A stretch of 7,246 nucleotides of DNA from Bacteroidetes bacterium SW_11_45_7 (GCA_003022985.1 PXTV01000071.1:1-7246), one strand, 5' to 3'; counted from the stretch's first letter, positions 1 to 6,654 are shown. Notes: generated by a model not told the origin, from the sequence alone. A program made the numbers and translations.

Positions 1-351
1 GGATTCACTTACTTTGGAAGCTGTGACAACAACCTCCCGGCCCGGGATAGATGTTTTAGCTAATGAAATGGTATAATCCTGTGTGAAATCGGTAATGGTT
101 TTTTCCGTTTCTTCATAGCCCACGTAGGAAATTGTCAAAACAACCTTGTCACTTTCCTTAACGCTAAGTGAAAATTTTCCCTGCACATCCGTTACTGTTC
201 CTTTATTCTTTCCTTTAACCAACACATTGGCATTGACCAGCGGCTCTTCTGTTTCATCATCGATCACTTTGCCTTCAATTGTTCTTTCCTGAGCATTGAC
301 AAATACAGAGCACATCAAAAGAAAAATGAGTAAAACCGGAAGTAGACGCAT
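1..351 (-). CDS. TonB-dependent outer-membrane receptor, N-terminal part (runs off the window)
   Basis: Reading from an ATG at 349-351 gives 117 open residues that run off the window edge, so only the 5' end is present. Residues 1-20 (MRLLPVLLIF, then a hydrophobic stretch ending FVNA) form a signal peptide with likely cleavage before Q21. Residues 24 to about 98 are a carboxypeptidase-regulatory-like beta-sandwich domain, shown by the pattern G27-K-V, P38-L-V-N-A-N-V, K48 to T54-D, G58-K-F and I75-S-Y-V-G-Y. This is the usual N-terminal extension of Bacteroidota receptors. Residues 106-113 (EVVVTASK) match the start of the plug/TonB-box region. The full protein would be a beta-barrel importing a large substrate with TonB energy; the substrate cannot be told from this part. 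EVVVTASK followed by VSES suggests a general TonB receptor rather than a SusC-type glycan importer. The gene lies downstream of the AhpD-like gene on the same strand, 185 bases away, and no clear promoter was found between them. Confidence 0.9.
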   Translation of the reverse strand, partial: MRLLPVLLIFLLMCSVFVNAQERTIEGKVIDDETEEPLVNANVLVKGKNKGTVTDVQGKFSLSVKESDKVVLTISYVGYEETEKTITDFTQDYTISLAKTSIPGREVVVTASKVSES

Positions 352-536
352 CGTTTTACAGGGTTTGTTTTAAAAAGTTGGTGCAAGTTATAAAAATCGA
401 TTAAAAACAGGGTAAAAAAATTTTAACATTATGTAACCCTGATTTGAGAGGAAACAGGCATAGCAATCTTTACATACAGTTCTCTGCAATACTCAGGTTG
501 TCATGGTAAAAGGCAAAACAATGGGTGTGTCGTTTA

Positions 537-1100
537 TTAGTAGTTGTATCCTTTTCCTTCATCATCTTCAACTTCAACCCCTAAGCCAAGCACCATACGA
601 TTCACAAAATTAAAGTAGGAACCCACCATTGTGGCATCGAGGATTGCTCTGTCGGATAAGCCCTGTTGGCGGAGTTTATTATCGTAACGGCTTTTGGCCA
701 TTGTCTCTGGCTCATTTGTTAAGGCTATGGCATATTCACAGATGAGATTGTCAAGAGGAGAGAGGTTGAGGGAATTGTAGTCCTTTTGGAGATGGTCAAC
801 TGTTGAGGCATCTTGCCAAAAGTTTTGGAGAGCAGCACCGTGATGCTTGCAGCAGTACTCGCATTTGTTAGTAGCTGAAACCCCCACAGCCATCATTTCG
901 CGCTGGTATCGCTTCAGGGGCGATTTGCCGAACATGATTGTCATGTAAAAGTCCATGTGCCGCACAATGGACTCAGGATTCAAGCTTTGAATTTTGTGAA
1001 CTTCAGCTAATTTGCCCCGTTTCTGGATAAGATCGTTGTAAATCTGTTTCAGCTCCCCATCGGCATCTTCGGGTTCTATGACATTGATATGAGCCATCAT
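537..1100 (-). CDS. Peroxidase-related protein, AhpD/carboxymuconolactone decarboxylase-like
   Basis: A 187-residue cytoplasmic all-helical protein with no signal peptide. It carries the AhpD-type active-site pattern E68-x11-C80-x2-C83-x3-H87 inside ATNKCEYCCKHHGAA, so the acidic residue, both redox cysteines and the proton-relay histidine are present. An extra cysteine, C84, sits next to the resolving position. The length and the opening (HINVIEPEDADGEL) fit the 'uncharacterized peroxidase-related' branch of the CMD/AhpD family. Known members act as thiol-dependent hydroperoxide reductases, but the physiological substrate of this branch is unknown. Two ATGs lie in tandem (1098-1100 and 1095-1097). 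An AAGGA-like stretch lies only a few bases upstream, so the second ATG has the better ribosome-binding spacing. The gene follows the nusB C-terminal piece by 52 bases on the same strand and may be cotranscribed with it. Family call is firm; enzyme activity is inferred. Confidence 0.85.
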   Translation of the reverse strand: MMAHINVIEPEDADGELKQIYNDLIQKRGKLAEVHKIQSLNPESIVRHMDFYMTIMFGKSPLKRYQREMMAVGVSATNKCEYCCKHHGAALQNFWQDASTVDHLQKDYNSLNLSPLDNLICEYAIALTNEPETMAKSRYDNKLRQQGLSDRAILDATMVGSYFNFVNRMVLGLGVEVEDDEGKGYNY

Positions 1101-1152
1101 TTCCTTTTTTACATCACAAAAAAGAGGAAAATCAAAAGTAAAATTTCCATTC

Positions 1153-1563
1153 TTATTCCACTAAGCCCCTGCCGCGTTTTTGAATACTGCCTTGCTCACG
1201 CAGTGTTTTTGTTAGCTCATCCAGTATCCCGTTAATAAATTCCTTGCTCTTGGGAGTGCTATAATCTTTGGCGAGATCGATATATTCATTCATTGTGACT
1301 TTAACGGGGATAAAGGGAAAATGGAGGAACTCGGTAAGCGCCATTTTCATAAGGATGATATCGATGTAGGCAATACGGTCTAAGTCCCAATTAACCAGTT
1401 TAGTTTTGATCAATTCCGCAAATTCCTCACTTTGATGGATTGTTTGATCGATCAGATTGCGGCCAAATGAGAGCGCCTCGTCATGGATCTCCTGCATGGA
1501 AAAATAGAGCTTGTGTTTATCCGGATTGAATTTGTGGATGCATTGGAGAATGAATGGGGCCAC
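1153..1563 (-). CDS. nusB: NusB, C-terminal piece of a split gene
   Basis: This is the C-terminal helical half of the transcription antitermination factor NusB, which with NusE (S10) binds boxA RNA during rRNA transcription. The recognisable core is NWDLDRIAYIDIILMKMALTE (residues 58-78 of this piece), then I85-P-V-K-V, N92-E-Y, A98-K-D-Y-S-T-P-K-S and F109-I-N-G-I-L-D, the standard NusB end. The frame opens just after a TAG at 1585-1587. The only usable start is GTG at 1561-1563, with no ATG and no clear ribosome-binding site, and the N-terminal piece ends 10 bases upstream. Alignment from memory with Bacteroides-type NusB puts its first residues (VAPFILQCIHKF) deep inside the full-length protein, so this is a fragment rather than a separate gene. 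It could be made only by reinitiation after the upstream stop, or be untranslated. Confidence 0.88.
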   Translation of the reverse strand: MAPFILQCIHKFNPDKHKLYFSMQEIHDEALSFGRNLIDQTIHQSEEFAELIKTKLVNWDLDRIAYIDIILMKMALTEFLHFPFIPVKVTMNEYIDLAKDYSTPKSKEFINGILDELTKTLREQGSIQKRGRGLVE

Positions 1564-1573
1564 TTGATCACTA

Positions 1574-2023
1574 TCATAAGTGAGCTATAATGTTTTTATG
1601 ATCATTGAGCCGTGGATTGACCTTGTTAATATATTCCTGGTATTCTTCTGAAGCAATAAGGTTTTTGAAACAGGTTTTGATAATATCCCCGTGCCCATAG
1701 TTACTGAGCTTTTCGTGCTTTACTTTTTTAGCAAAGGCTTCATCGTCAAGCAGGGCGAGAATAAGAGGATTTTCAGCAATCCGTGTGGATACCTGGCGCT
1801 CTTCTTCACTGGCGAGAAATTTGTTTTGCTGTTTGTCCGCTTCCTGGTAAACATAACGAGTAATTTCCTGCAAAAGGTAAAGATTGTACACGTATGCCCG
1901 GAAAGTGGCTTCTAAAGATTGGCGGAGGGCTTTTTCCAACGCTACGGTATCGGTGATAGCACCCTGCTCATATGCGTAGAGAAGTTGCATGATCTTGATC
2001 CGCAAGTGCCGTCTTGTCAACAT
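1574..2023 (-). CDS. nusB: NusB, N-terminal piece of a split gene
   Basis: The piece starts at ATG 2021-2023 and ends at TGA 1574-1576, giving 149 residues. Its start, MLTRRHLRIKIMQLLYAYEQ, is the arginine-rich first helix of NusB that contacts boxA RNA. The following helical region with many charged residues (about 35-130) matches the extra middle segment that makes Bacteroidota NusB about 300 residues long rather than 140. The last recognisable family stretch is near residues 124-135 (EEYQEYINKVNP). The rest, to AHL, then stops, and the C-terminal half continues in another frame at 1563. Joining the halves leaves the protein some 15-25 residues short of relatives around the junction, so the lesion looks like a small deletion with a frameshift rather than one lost base. 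The gene is divergent from the ABC exporter. Confidence 0.85.
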   Translation of the reverse strand: MLTRRHLRIKIMQLLYAYEQGAITDTVALEKALRQSLEATFRAYVYNLYLLQEITRYVYQEADKQQNKFLASEEERQVSTRIAENPLILALLDDEAFAKKVKHEKLSNYGHGDIIKTCFKNLIASEEYQEYINKVNPRLNDHKNIIAHL

Positions 2024-2104
2024 ATAGCCTATTTCAATGTTTTACTCCAACCGATTTTTTTTGAAAGAACTCTTTTAGCCGTTGATTATCATGTCTATTG
2101 CAAA

Positions 2105-2119
2105 TCGATTGACAATCGA
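2105..2119. repeat. 15-base palindrome in the divergent nusB/ABC spacer
   Basis: TCGATTG-A-CAATCGA is a perfect inverted repeat with 7-base arms and a 1-base centre. It lies 82 bases upstream of the nusB start and about 40 bases upstream of the -7-like element facing the ABC exporter. This is where an operator for a dimeric regulator could sit, but no regulator is identified and a chance palindrome is possible. Confidence 0.35.
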
Positions 2120-2159
2120 CAGCTATCAGCTAATAACCCCACTCTTCCTTGTTTGCTCT

Positions 2160-2167
2160 TATCTTTG
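2160..2167 (+). promoter_or_regulatory. Bacteroidota -7-type promoter element upstream of the ABC exporter
   Basis: TATCTTTG matches the Bacteroidota housekeeping -7 consensus TAnnTTTG exactly and is followed by CA, as is common. It would place transcription start near 2173, leaving a leader of roughly 135 bases before the exporter ATG at 2310. No good TTTG -33 element lies at the expected 17-21 base spacing; a TTTG at 2152-2155 is too close. The -7 match is seen; promoter function is inferred. Confidence 0.4.
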
Positions 2168-2309
2168 CAGTTAATACAACAGGTTGCCGAACTGTATACA
2201 AAGGCGATTGTTCAAGGTGGTGAAAAATTGCATTTCACGCCTCTTGTCGAAAAGCTGCAAAGCTATCTTTTTTCCCGAAAACTCCCAACACTGGCATTAG
2301 ATTCATGAC

Positions 2310-4118
2310 ATGGAGCACCTCAGGTATCTCAACAAATTTTTCCGGAAGTACAAGTGGCGGTTGCTAACCGGTATTCTGTTCGTAGCTATAGCCAATACAT
2401 TTCGTGTGCTTCCTCCCCGTGTGATAAGGTATTCGTTTGATCTTGTGAAGGAAAATATTGCTTATTACCGGTTGTTTGAGGGATTTGCTCTGCAGGAGAA
2501 ATTTTATATAATATTCAGTCAGGGACTTATGTTTTTCGGTATCACTGTTCTTGCGTTGGCCGCCCTTCAGGGTTTGTTCATGTTTTTTATGCGGCAGACA
2601 CTCATCGTGATGTCGCGCATCATTGAATACGACCTGAAAAATGAAATCTACGATAAGTACCAGCAACTCGATCTTGCCTTTTACAAGCGCAATAATACCG
2701 GAGATTTGATGTCGCGTATCACGGAGGATGTAGGGCGAGTGAGAATGTATCTTGGCCCTGCTCTAATGTATACGATTGACCTGATTGTACTCTCAGTCAT
2801 TATCGTAACAACGATGCTAACAGTGAATGTGCGCCTCACACTCATCATATTGCTTCCACTGCCTATTTTGTCCGTTTCGATTTATTACATCAGGAGCTTG
2901 ATTAACAAAAAATCAGAGGCTATTCAGCAGCAGCTGTCCAAATTAACAACCAGTGCGCAAGAGATCTATTCGGGCATACGGGTTATTAAAACCTACGTTC
3001 AAGAAAGCCAGGTCTATCGCTATTTTGCCCATCAATCGAACCTTTACCGTACCCTTTCCCTGGACCTGGCACGTGTTGAGGCCTTTTTCTTTCCGTTTAT
3101 GCTGCTCCTCATAGGGTTTAGCACCATTTTTACCATCTACTTTGGGGGGATAGAAGTGATAAGAGGGAATATAACCACGGGAAATATTGCCGAGTTCGTT
3201 ATCTATATCAATATGCTCACCTGGCCCGTTACGGCTATAGGTGTTGTTGTCACAATGGTTCAGCGAGCAGCAGCATCCCAGAAGCGCATTAACGAGTTTC
3301 TCAACACGCAACCTTCAATTGTTTCTCATGCCGGGAAAAACGGTATACAAATCAAAGGCGATATCGAATTCAGGAATGTAAGCTTTGTTTATCCCGATAC
3401 AGGCGTTGAGGCTCTTAAGAATGTTTCCTTTACTTTAAAAGCCGGCCAACGTCTTGCTATTGTAGGCCGGACGGGTTCAGGGAAATCCACGATGGCTGAG
3501 TTACTTGTCCGTTTGTACGATCCCACTGGGGGACAAATCTTAATGGATGGCAAGGAGATACGGCATTTGCCGCTCTCCACCCTGCGCCAACAGGTTGGTT
3601 ATGTGCCCCAGGATGTCTTCCTGTTTTCTGATTCCGTTACCAACAATATCGCTTTTGGTAAACATAACCAGGAAGATGGGGCGAATGTGTCTGAAGAAGA
3701 AGTTGAGCGCGCTGCCCGGTATGCGTCTATTGATAAGGAAATCCGCGAGTTGAATGGCGCTTTTCAAGCTGCGGTTGGGGAGAGAGGTGTCACGCTATCA
3801 GGAGGGCAAAAGCAACGTATCTCACTTGCCCGAACATTCCTCCAGAATCCGCAGCTCTTTGTCCTTGACGATTGTCTCTCTGCTGTTGATGCCAATACTG
3901 AAGAGCGGATTCTCAATAATCTGGAAGCCATCCTTTGCAACAAAACGGCCATCATCATCACCCATCGTGTATTTACCATGATGCACTTTGATAAAATTCT
4001 ATTTATGGAAGATGGGTACATCATTGAAGAAGGTACTCATGAGGAACTTCAGCGTAAAAACGGTGCTTATGCTAATCTTCTGCAAATGCAAAAAGCTGAT
4101 GAAAGGAGTGCTGAATAA
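2310..4118 (+). CDS. ABC-type exporter half-transporter (fused membrane and ATPase domains)
   Basis: A 602-residue inner-membrane protein with the type IV exporter (MsbA/multidrug) layout: six transmembrane helices over about residues 15-320, then a nucleotide-binding domain over about 348-590. ATPase motifs are complete: Walker A GRTGSGKST (386-394), Q-loop Q434, signature LSGGQ (496-500), Walker B LFVLDD (516-521), D-loop SAVD (524-527) and switch H552. Length is normal for the class, so it works as a dimer exporting lipid, drug or peptide; the substrate is not readable from the sequence. Position 521, just after the Walker B aspartate and normally the catalytic glutamate, is aspartate (LDDCLSAVD). 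Heterodimeric exporters such as TM287/288 have this change in the degenerate half. No partner half lies in the window. The ATG at 2310 is preferred over one at 2305 in another frame because MEHLRYLNKFFRKYKWRL is the usual basic elbow helix before TM1. The PUR gene follows after 207 bases that are AT-rich and show no clear terminator or promoter. Confidence 0.93.
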   Translation: MEHLRYLNKFFRKYKWRLLTGILFVAIANTFRVLPPRVIRYSFDLVKENIAYYRLFEGFALQEKFYIIFSQGLMFFGITVLALAALQGLFMFFMRQTLIVMSRIIEYDLKNEIYDKYQQLDLAFYKRNNTGDLMSRITEDVGRVRMYLGPALMYTIDLIVLSVIIVTTMLTVNVRLTLIILLPLPILSVSIYYIRSLINKKSEAIQQQLSKLTTSAQEIYSGIRVIKTYVQESQVYRYFAHQSNLYRTLSLDLARVEAFFFPFMLLLIGFSTIFTIYFGGIEVIRGNITTGNIAEFVIYINMLTWPVTAIGVVVTMVQRAAASQKRINEFLNTQPSIVSHAGKNGIQIKGDIEFRNVSFVYPDTGVEALKNVSFTLKAGQRLAIVGRTGSGKSTMAELLVRLYDPTGGQILMDGKEIRHLPLSTLRQQVGYVPQDVFLFSDSVTNNIAFGKHNQEDGANVSEEEVERAARYASIDKEIRELNGAFQAAVGERGVTLSGGQKQRISLARTFLQNPQLFVLDDCLSAVDANTEERILNNLEAILCNKTAIIITHRVFTMMHFDKILFMEDGYIIEEGTHEELQRKNGAYANLLQMQKADERSAE

Positions 4119-4325
4119 GAGGCTTTTCGTTTCTTGTCATTCGGTTATTTTGGCATGGCCCCTTTTCTTTTTCTCGTAAAAGCAGCAAATTTTTTACTAA
4201 AAATTCTACAATTTTTTTGCGGTATTATTATGTTGGCTTAAGAAATTGTTTTAAATTAGTTGAAGTTATTTCGTAGAAAAAAGAAGGCAATTTTTGATTG
4301 GTTGTAAACGAAAAACTGATGAACC

Positions 4326-4892
4326 GTGGAGAACGATAATCATAAGAATCAACCGGTATTCTCAAAGAAAATCAGGGCAGGTAAACGCAGGACATATTTT
4401 ATCGATGTCCGCACAACGCGCTCCAATGACTATTACCTTACCTTAACCGAAAGCACGAAGCGGTTTAACGGTGATGGTTGTGACCGCCACAAGTTGTTCC
4501 TTTACAAGGAAGACTTCAACAAGTTTGTGGATGCATTGAAAGAAACGGTGGATCACGTTAAGACGGAGCTGATGCCCGAGTACGACTTTGATGAATTTAC
4601 CAAGAAAGAGGACATTCAGGGTGATCAGAGCCGGAATGCAAATTGGGTAGAGGGCGATTACAGTGAAACAGCAGAAGAAAAAGCCAAGCGTCAATCGCCC
4701 GTAACAGAACAGGATGCTTCACCTGAAGGAGAACCGCAAAAGGAAAGCACTTTTCAGGGAACTGACAATGTGGATACCGATTCCAGCGACCAGCAGGAAA
4801 CGGAGCAATCCAATCCTGATACCCAACGAACCGAAGGCGTTCAATCATCCGGTGAAGACTCCTCCAATGAGGAAGCAATGCGTTGGGATTAA
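4326..4892 (+). CDS. PUR-family DNA/RNA-binding protein (DUF3276 type) with a long acidic tail
   Basis: A 188-residue soluble protein. Residues 11-85 form one PUR repeat: FSKKIRAGKRRTYFIDVR, then DYYLTLTES (35-43) and HKLFLYKEDFNKFVDAL (55-71). This pattern is typical of the Bacteroidota DUF3276 proteins related to Borrelia BpuR and eukaryotic Pur-alpha, which bind single-stranded purine-rich DNA or RNA as dimers. Residues about 95-188 are low-complexity, rich in E, D, S, Q, T and P, and presumably disordered. The start is GTG at 4326-4328, because an in-frame TGA lies at 4320-4322 and no early in-frame ATG exists; MENDN then FSKKIRAG fits the family's N-terminus. An out-of-frame ATG at 4319 opens a six-codon frame that overlaps this start and ends in TAA. 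The gene follows the exporter on the same strand and ends 25 bases before a terminator. The target nucleic acid is unknown. Confidence 0.87.
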   Translation: MENDNHKNQPVFSKKIRAGKRRTYFIDVRTTRSNDYYLTLTESTKRFNGDGCDRHKLFLYKEDFNKFVDALKETVDHVKTELMPEYDFDEFTKKEDIQGDQSRNANWVEGDYSETAEEKAKRQSPVTEQDASPEGEPQKESTFQGTDNVDTDSSDQQETEQSNPDTQRTEGVQSSGEDSSNEEAMRWD

Positions 4893-4917
4893 GTTGCACA
4901 ACAAATAATCGAAAATG

Positions 4918-4946
4918 AAAAGCCGTTCCACATGGACGGCTTTTTT
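4918..4946. terminator. Bidirectional intrinsic terminator between convergent genes
   Basis: An A-run (4918-4921), then GCCGTTCCA pairing with TGGACGGC (one bulged T), then six T's (4941-4946). The stem is GC-rich at its base, and A and T runs flank it on both sides. It can therefore end transcription of the PUR gene, whose stop is 25 bases before, and of the minus-strand VPGCxT gene, whose stop is about 75 bases away. Confidence 0.85.
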
Positions 4947-5021
4947 GCTGTCCCGCTTTTTAAAGTGCTTTCCTTCTGATTTGAGTGACTTCCTGATGAG
5001 GATGGTTGCAAAAGCAGCTTA

Positions 5022-5981
5022 TCACTGCATTTGTTGCCGTTGGCTCGGGGAAAGATAACGCTGAGCTTTCTTGCCTAAGCCAACAGCACTATTGATGCGC
5101 GTTGTTTGCAACTCGGTCAATGTGAGCGCTTGAAAAGGGGATCCTTGAAGATGATAGTTATCGGCATCGGGATTATAGCGGAAGGTGTTTGGCGATGTTC
5201 TTTTAGCCTCTTCAAATATTGGCTCAACTTGTTTAAGTTGACTTTTATTCGTGACGTAAACGGCTGATGCTGCTTCGAGTCGTTTTACTTTTTGAGCCAA
5301 CTCCTGCAATTTCGTTCCCGCGGAATTAAAAACCACCTTCACACCTTCTTGGCCATCAATATAGCCGGGTTTTGTGGCAACCACTGATGGAAGTTGACCA
5401 ATCCTGGCCTCGCCAGTCCAGTAGCAGTACATCGTGAATATGGCCGTGTCAGTTGGTGTGGGCTTGAATTGTCTGCGCAACAACTGCAAATAAGCAGGTA
5501 TTTCCCTGTTCGTCTTGTTCAATGCCTCTACGATTGTCCGCACCGTTGCTAGCTTGCTGTAATTCCCGTAAAGACGGGGCACGATCATCGAGCGATCAGG
5601 TTGAATGATCCGCACTGCCGGGTTATTCCAGGTTGGCTCGTTAAAACTTTTGAGCACGCGCCTGTGCTTGCCCCGCTTATTGTTGTACACCACTACCGGG
5701 ACAAATGCCTGTTCTATGGCGTCCGCTATTTGCGGATGGCTTAAAACGCTGCGGCCATAGCCCTTCACAGTGGAACAGCCCGGTACTTCCGTGAACAGGA
5801 CGAACAAGGGTCGTTCTTTTTGGCGGGCGAGAGATCGCGCCTTATCGAAATCTTTGTGCCAATCGACCCGGCCCAGCTCGACACGCTGATCACCATCATC
5901 AAGACCTGAGAATCCTGCTACAACACCCATCATTCCTGTAAGAAGTACGCTCAAAGCCAACCTTTTTGTAAAGCGTGCCAT
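5022..5981 (-). CDS. Exported VPGUxT-family thioredoxin-like protein (Cys form) with an MsrA-like C-terminal domain
   Basis: A 319-residue protein beginning with a signal peptide (MARFTKRLALSVLLTGMMGV, cleavage near 22-27), so periplasmic or outer-surface. Residues 38-155 have a thioredoxin fold: W41-HKDF then RPLFVLF leading to VPGCST at 66-71, with a single cysteine C69 (TGT) where a normal thioredoxin has CxxC. V-P-G-[U/C]-x-T matches the VPGUxT (seleno)protein family, here with cysteine, not selenocysteine. Residues 180-235 resemble the catalytic core of peptide-methionine sulfoxide reductase A: C186-Y-W-T-G-E191 against MsrA C-F-W-x-x-E, G206-Y-I-D-G against GYxGG, and Q211-E212 followed by V-K-V-V-F against HAEVVxVxYDP. 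The later MsrA HDPT segment is absent and replaced by another tail (residues 250-319, with LTELQTTRINSA). The role is inferred to be thiol redox in the envelope; reaction and partner are unknown. An AAAGGA-like site lies upstream of the ATG at 5979-5981. Confidence 0.78.
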   Translation of the reverse strand: MARFTKRLALSVLLTGMMGVVAGFSGLDDGDQRVELGRVDWHKDFDKARSLARQKERPLFVLFTEVPGCSTVKGYGRSVLSHPQIADAIEQAFVPVVVYNNKRGKHRRVLKSFNEPTWNNPAVRIIQPDRSMIVPRLYGNYSKLATVRTIVEALNKTNREIPAYLQLLRRQFKPTPTDTAIFTMYCYWTGEARIGQLPSVVATKPGYIDGQEGVKVVFNSAGTKLQELAQKVKRLEAASAVYVTNKSQLKQVEPIFEEAKRTSPNTFRYNPDADNYHLQGSPFQALTLTELQTTRINSAVGLGKKAQRYLSPSQRQQMQ

Positions 5982-6078
5982 CGGACAATCCTTTTGTTTA
6001 TTTGGCTAAAATAACGGTTTTCCTTATGTTATGGTATCCTCTCAAAAGCTCATAAAGCATTCATTATCAAAATTTTAG

Positions 6079-6099
6079 ACGTTTGTGAACGTTTTGTGA
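6079..6099. repeat. Tandem 10/11-base direct repeat upstream of the VPGCxT gene
   Basis: ACGTTTGTGA (6079-6088) is followed directly by ACGTTTTGTGA (6089-6099), the second copy having one extra T. It lies 98-118 bases upstream of the VPGCxT start codon, where an activator site could be. No function is known. Confidence 0.4.
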
Positions 6100-6161
6100 T
6101 AACAGGTGGGCTCATCAAGAATGCACTGGGCTATGTTATAACACGCTTTCACATGTTATCA
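6095..6161. promoter_or_regulatory. Three similar TGTTAT-type sites in the divergent spacer
   Basis: TGTGATAACA (6095-6104, reverse complement TGTTATCACA), TGTTATAACA (6134-6143, a perfect 10-base palindrome) and TGTTATCA (6154-6161) share a TGTTATmA core. Starts are 39 and 20 bases apart. They sit between the VPGCxT gene (minus) and the broken plus-strand gene at 6210, so an operator cluster is possible. The region is AT-rich and no regulator is identified. Confidence 0.3.
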
Positions 6162-6209
6162 ATTTCAATCATTTTTTCCTAACTCTGATGAAGCTAAAAT
6201 AAACCTTCC

Positions 6210-6638
6210 ATGCCTGTTTACCTTCACCCAGCCAACCTGATCATCAGCAAGCAAGCCGTTGAGCAGAACTATCGAGGCGGCACAGGGCAGTTTTGCCAGG
6301 ATTTTATGAGGAAAATGACTCGTTCCGGGAAGATGTGGAGCTGTTTGCGTTGGGGCGCATGAACTGCGATGAGTTCCCCGAACGGTTGCTTAATCAGCGC
6401 AGTTTGCACTAAGACATCGACACGGGCACCTCCCGCGACTACGTGATCGTAAGCCGCTATGATGGCCCATTGTGGACAGTGGATTGGTTGAATACGACAA
6501 TGTCGTACGTTATATGCATTTCATAACGATTGTAGCTTGCCAAGCATCGTGAAAGCTCTCCAAAAAGATCAGATGACGGTCGATAAGGCGCAGCGGATCT
6601 TTAAGAATGGCGGGAATCTTTTTGAGGTGATTTGGTAA
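6210..6638 (+). pseudogene. Decayed gene for an unrecognised protein of about 143 residues
   Basis: A coding trail can be followed through four frame segments. ATG 6210 gives MPVYLHPANLIISKQAVEQN to about QDF. The frame changes near 6302-6305 and continues YEENDSFREDVELFALGRMN. There is an in-frame TAA at 6410-6412, then DIDTGTSRDYVIVSRYDG and WTVDWL. It changes near 6490 (EYDNVVRYMHF) and again near 6521 (HNDCSLPSIVKALQKDQ to FEVIW) and ends at TAA 6636-6638. Each shift is repaired by adding one base, in T-, G- and C-runs respectively, which would give 144 codons including the stop. The residues on both sides of each lesion read as natural protein with acidic and aromatic composition, unlike a random frame. 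I do not recognise the family; it may be a conserved hypothetical Bacteroidota protein. It ends 16 bases from the convergent 64-residue gene. Alternatives are sequencing indels, though the TAA needs a substitution. Confidence 0.72.
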
Positions 6639-6654
6639 AGATTCCACAGTTTGC

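Noticed and set aside
361..536. Imperfect inverted repeat GGGTAA...TAACCC and A/T runs between the AhpD-like gene and the receptor
   Set aside because: The stem is weak and AT-rich with no proper T-run placement, so neither a terminator nor a promoter can be supported.
1919..2308. 129-codon plus-strand open frame before the exporter
   Set aside because: Its first third lies antisense to nusB, no good start lies in the spacer, it runs through the promoter-like element, and the protein has no family I recognise.
2364..3767. Several minus-strand open frames of 63-122 codons inside the exporter gene
   Set aside because: All lie antisense to a clearly conserved ABC exporter and show no domain features.
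4180..4220. AT-rich inverted repeat (AATTTTT/AAAAATT) after the exporter
   Set aside because: There is no GC-rich stem; it is expected by chance in this AT-rich spacer.
5765..5785. Possible selenocysteine site in the VPGUxT-type motif
   Set aside because: The codon is TGT (cysteine), not TGA, so no recoding is needed.
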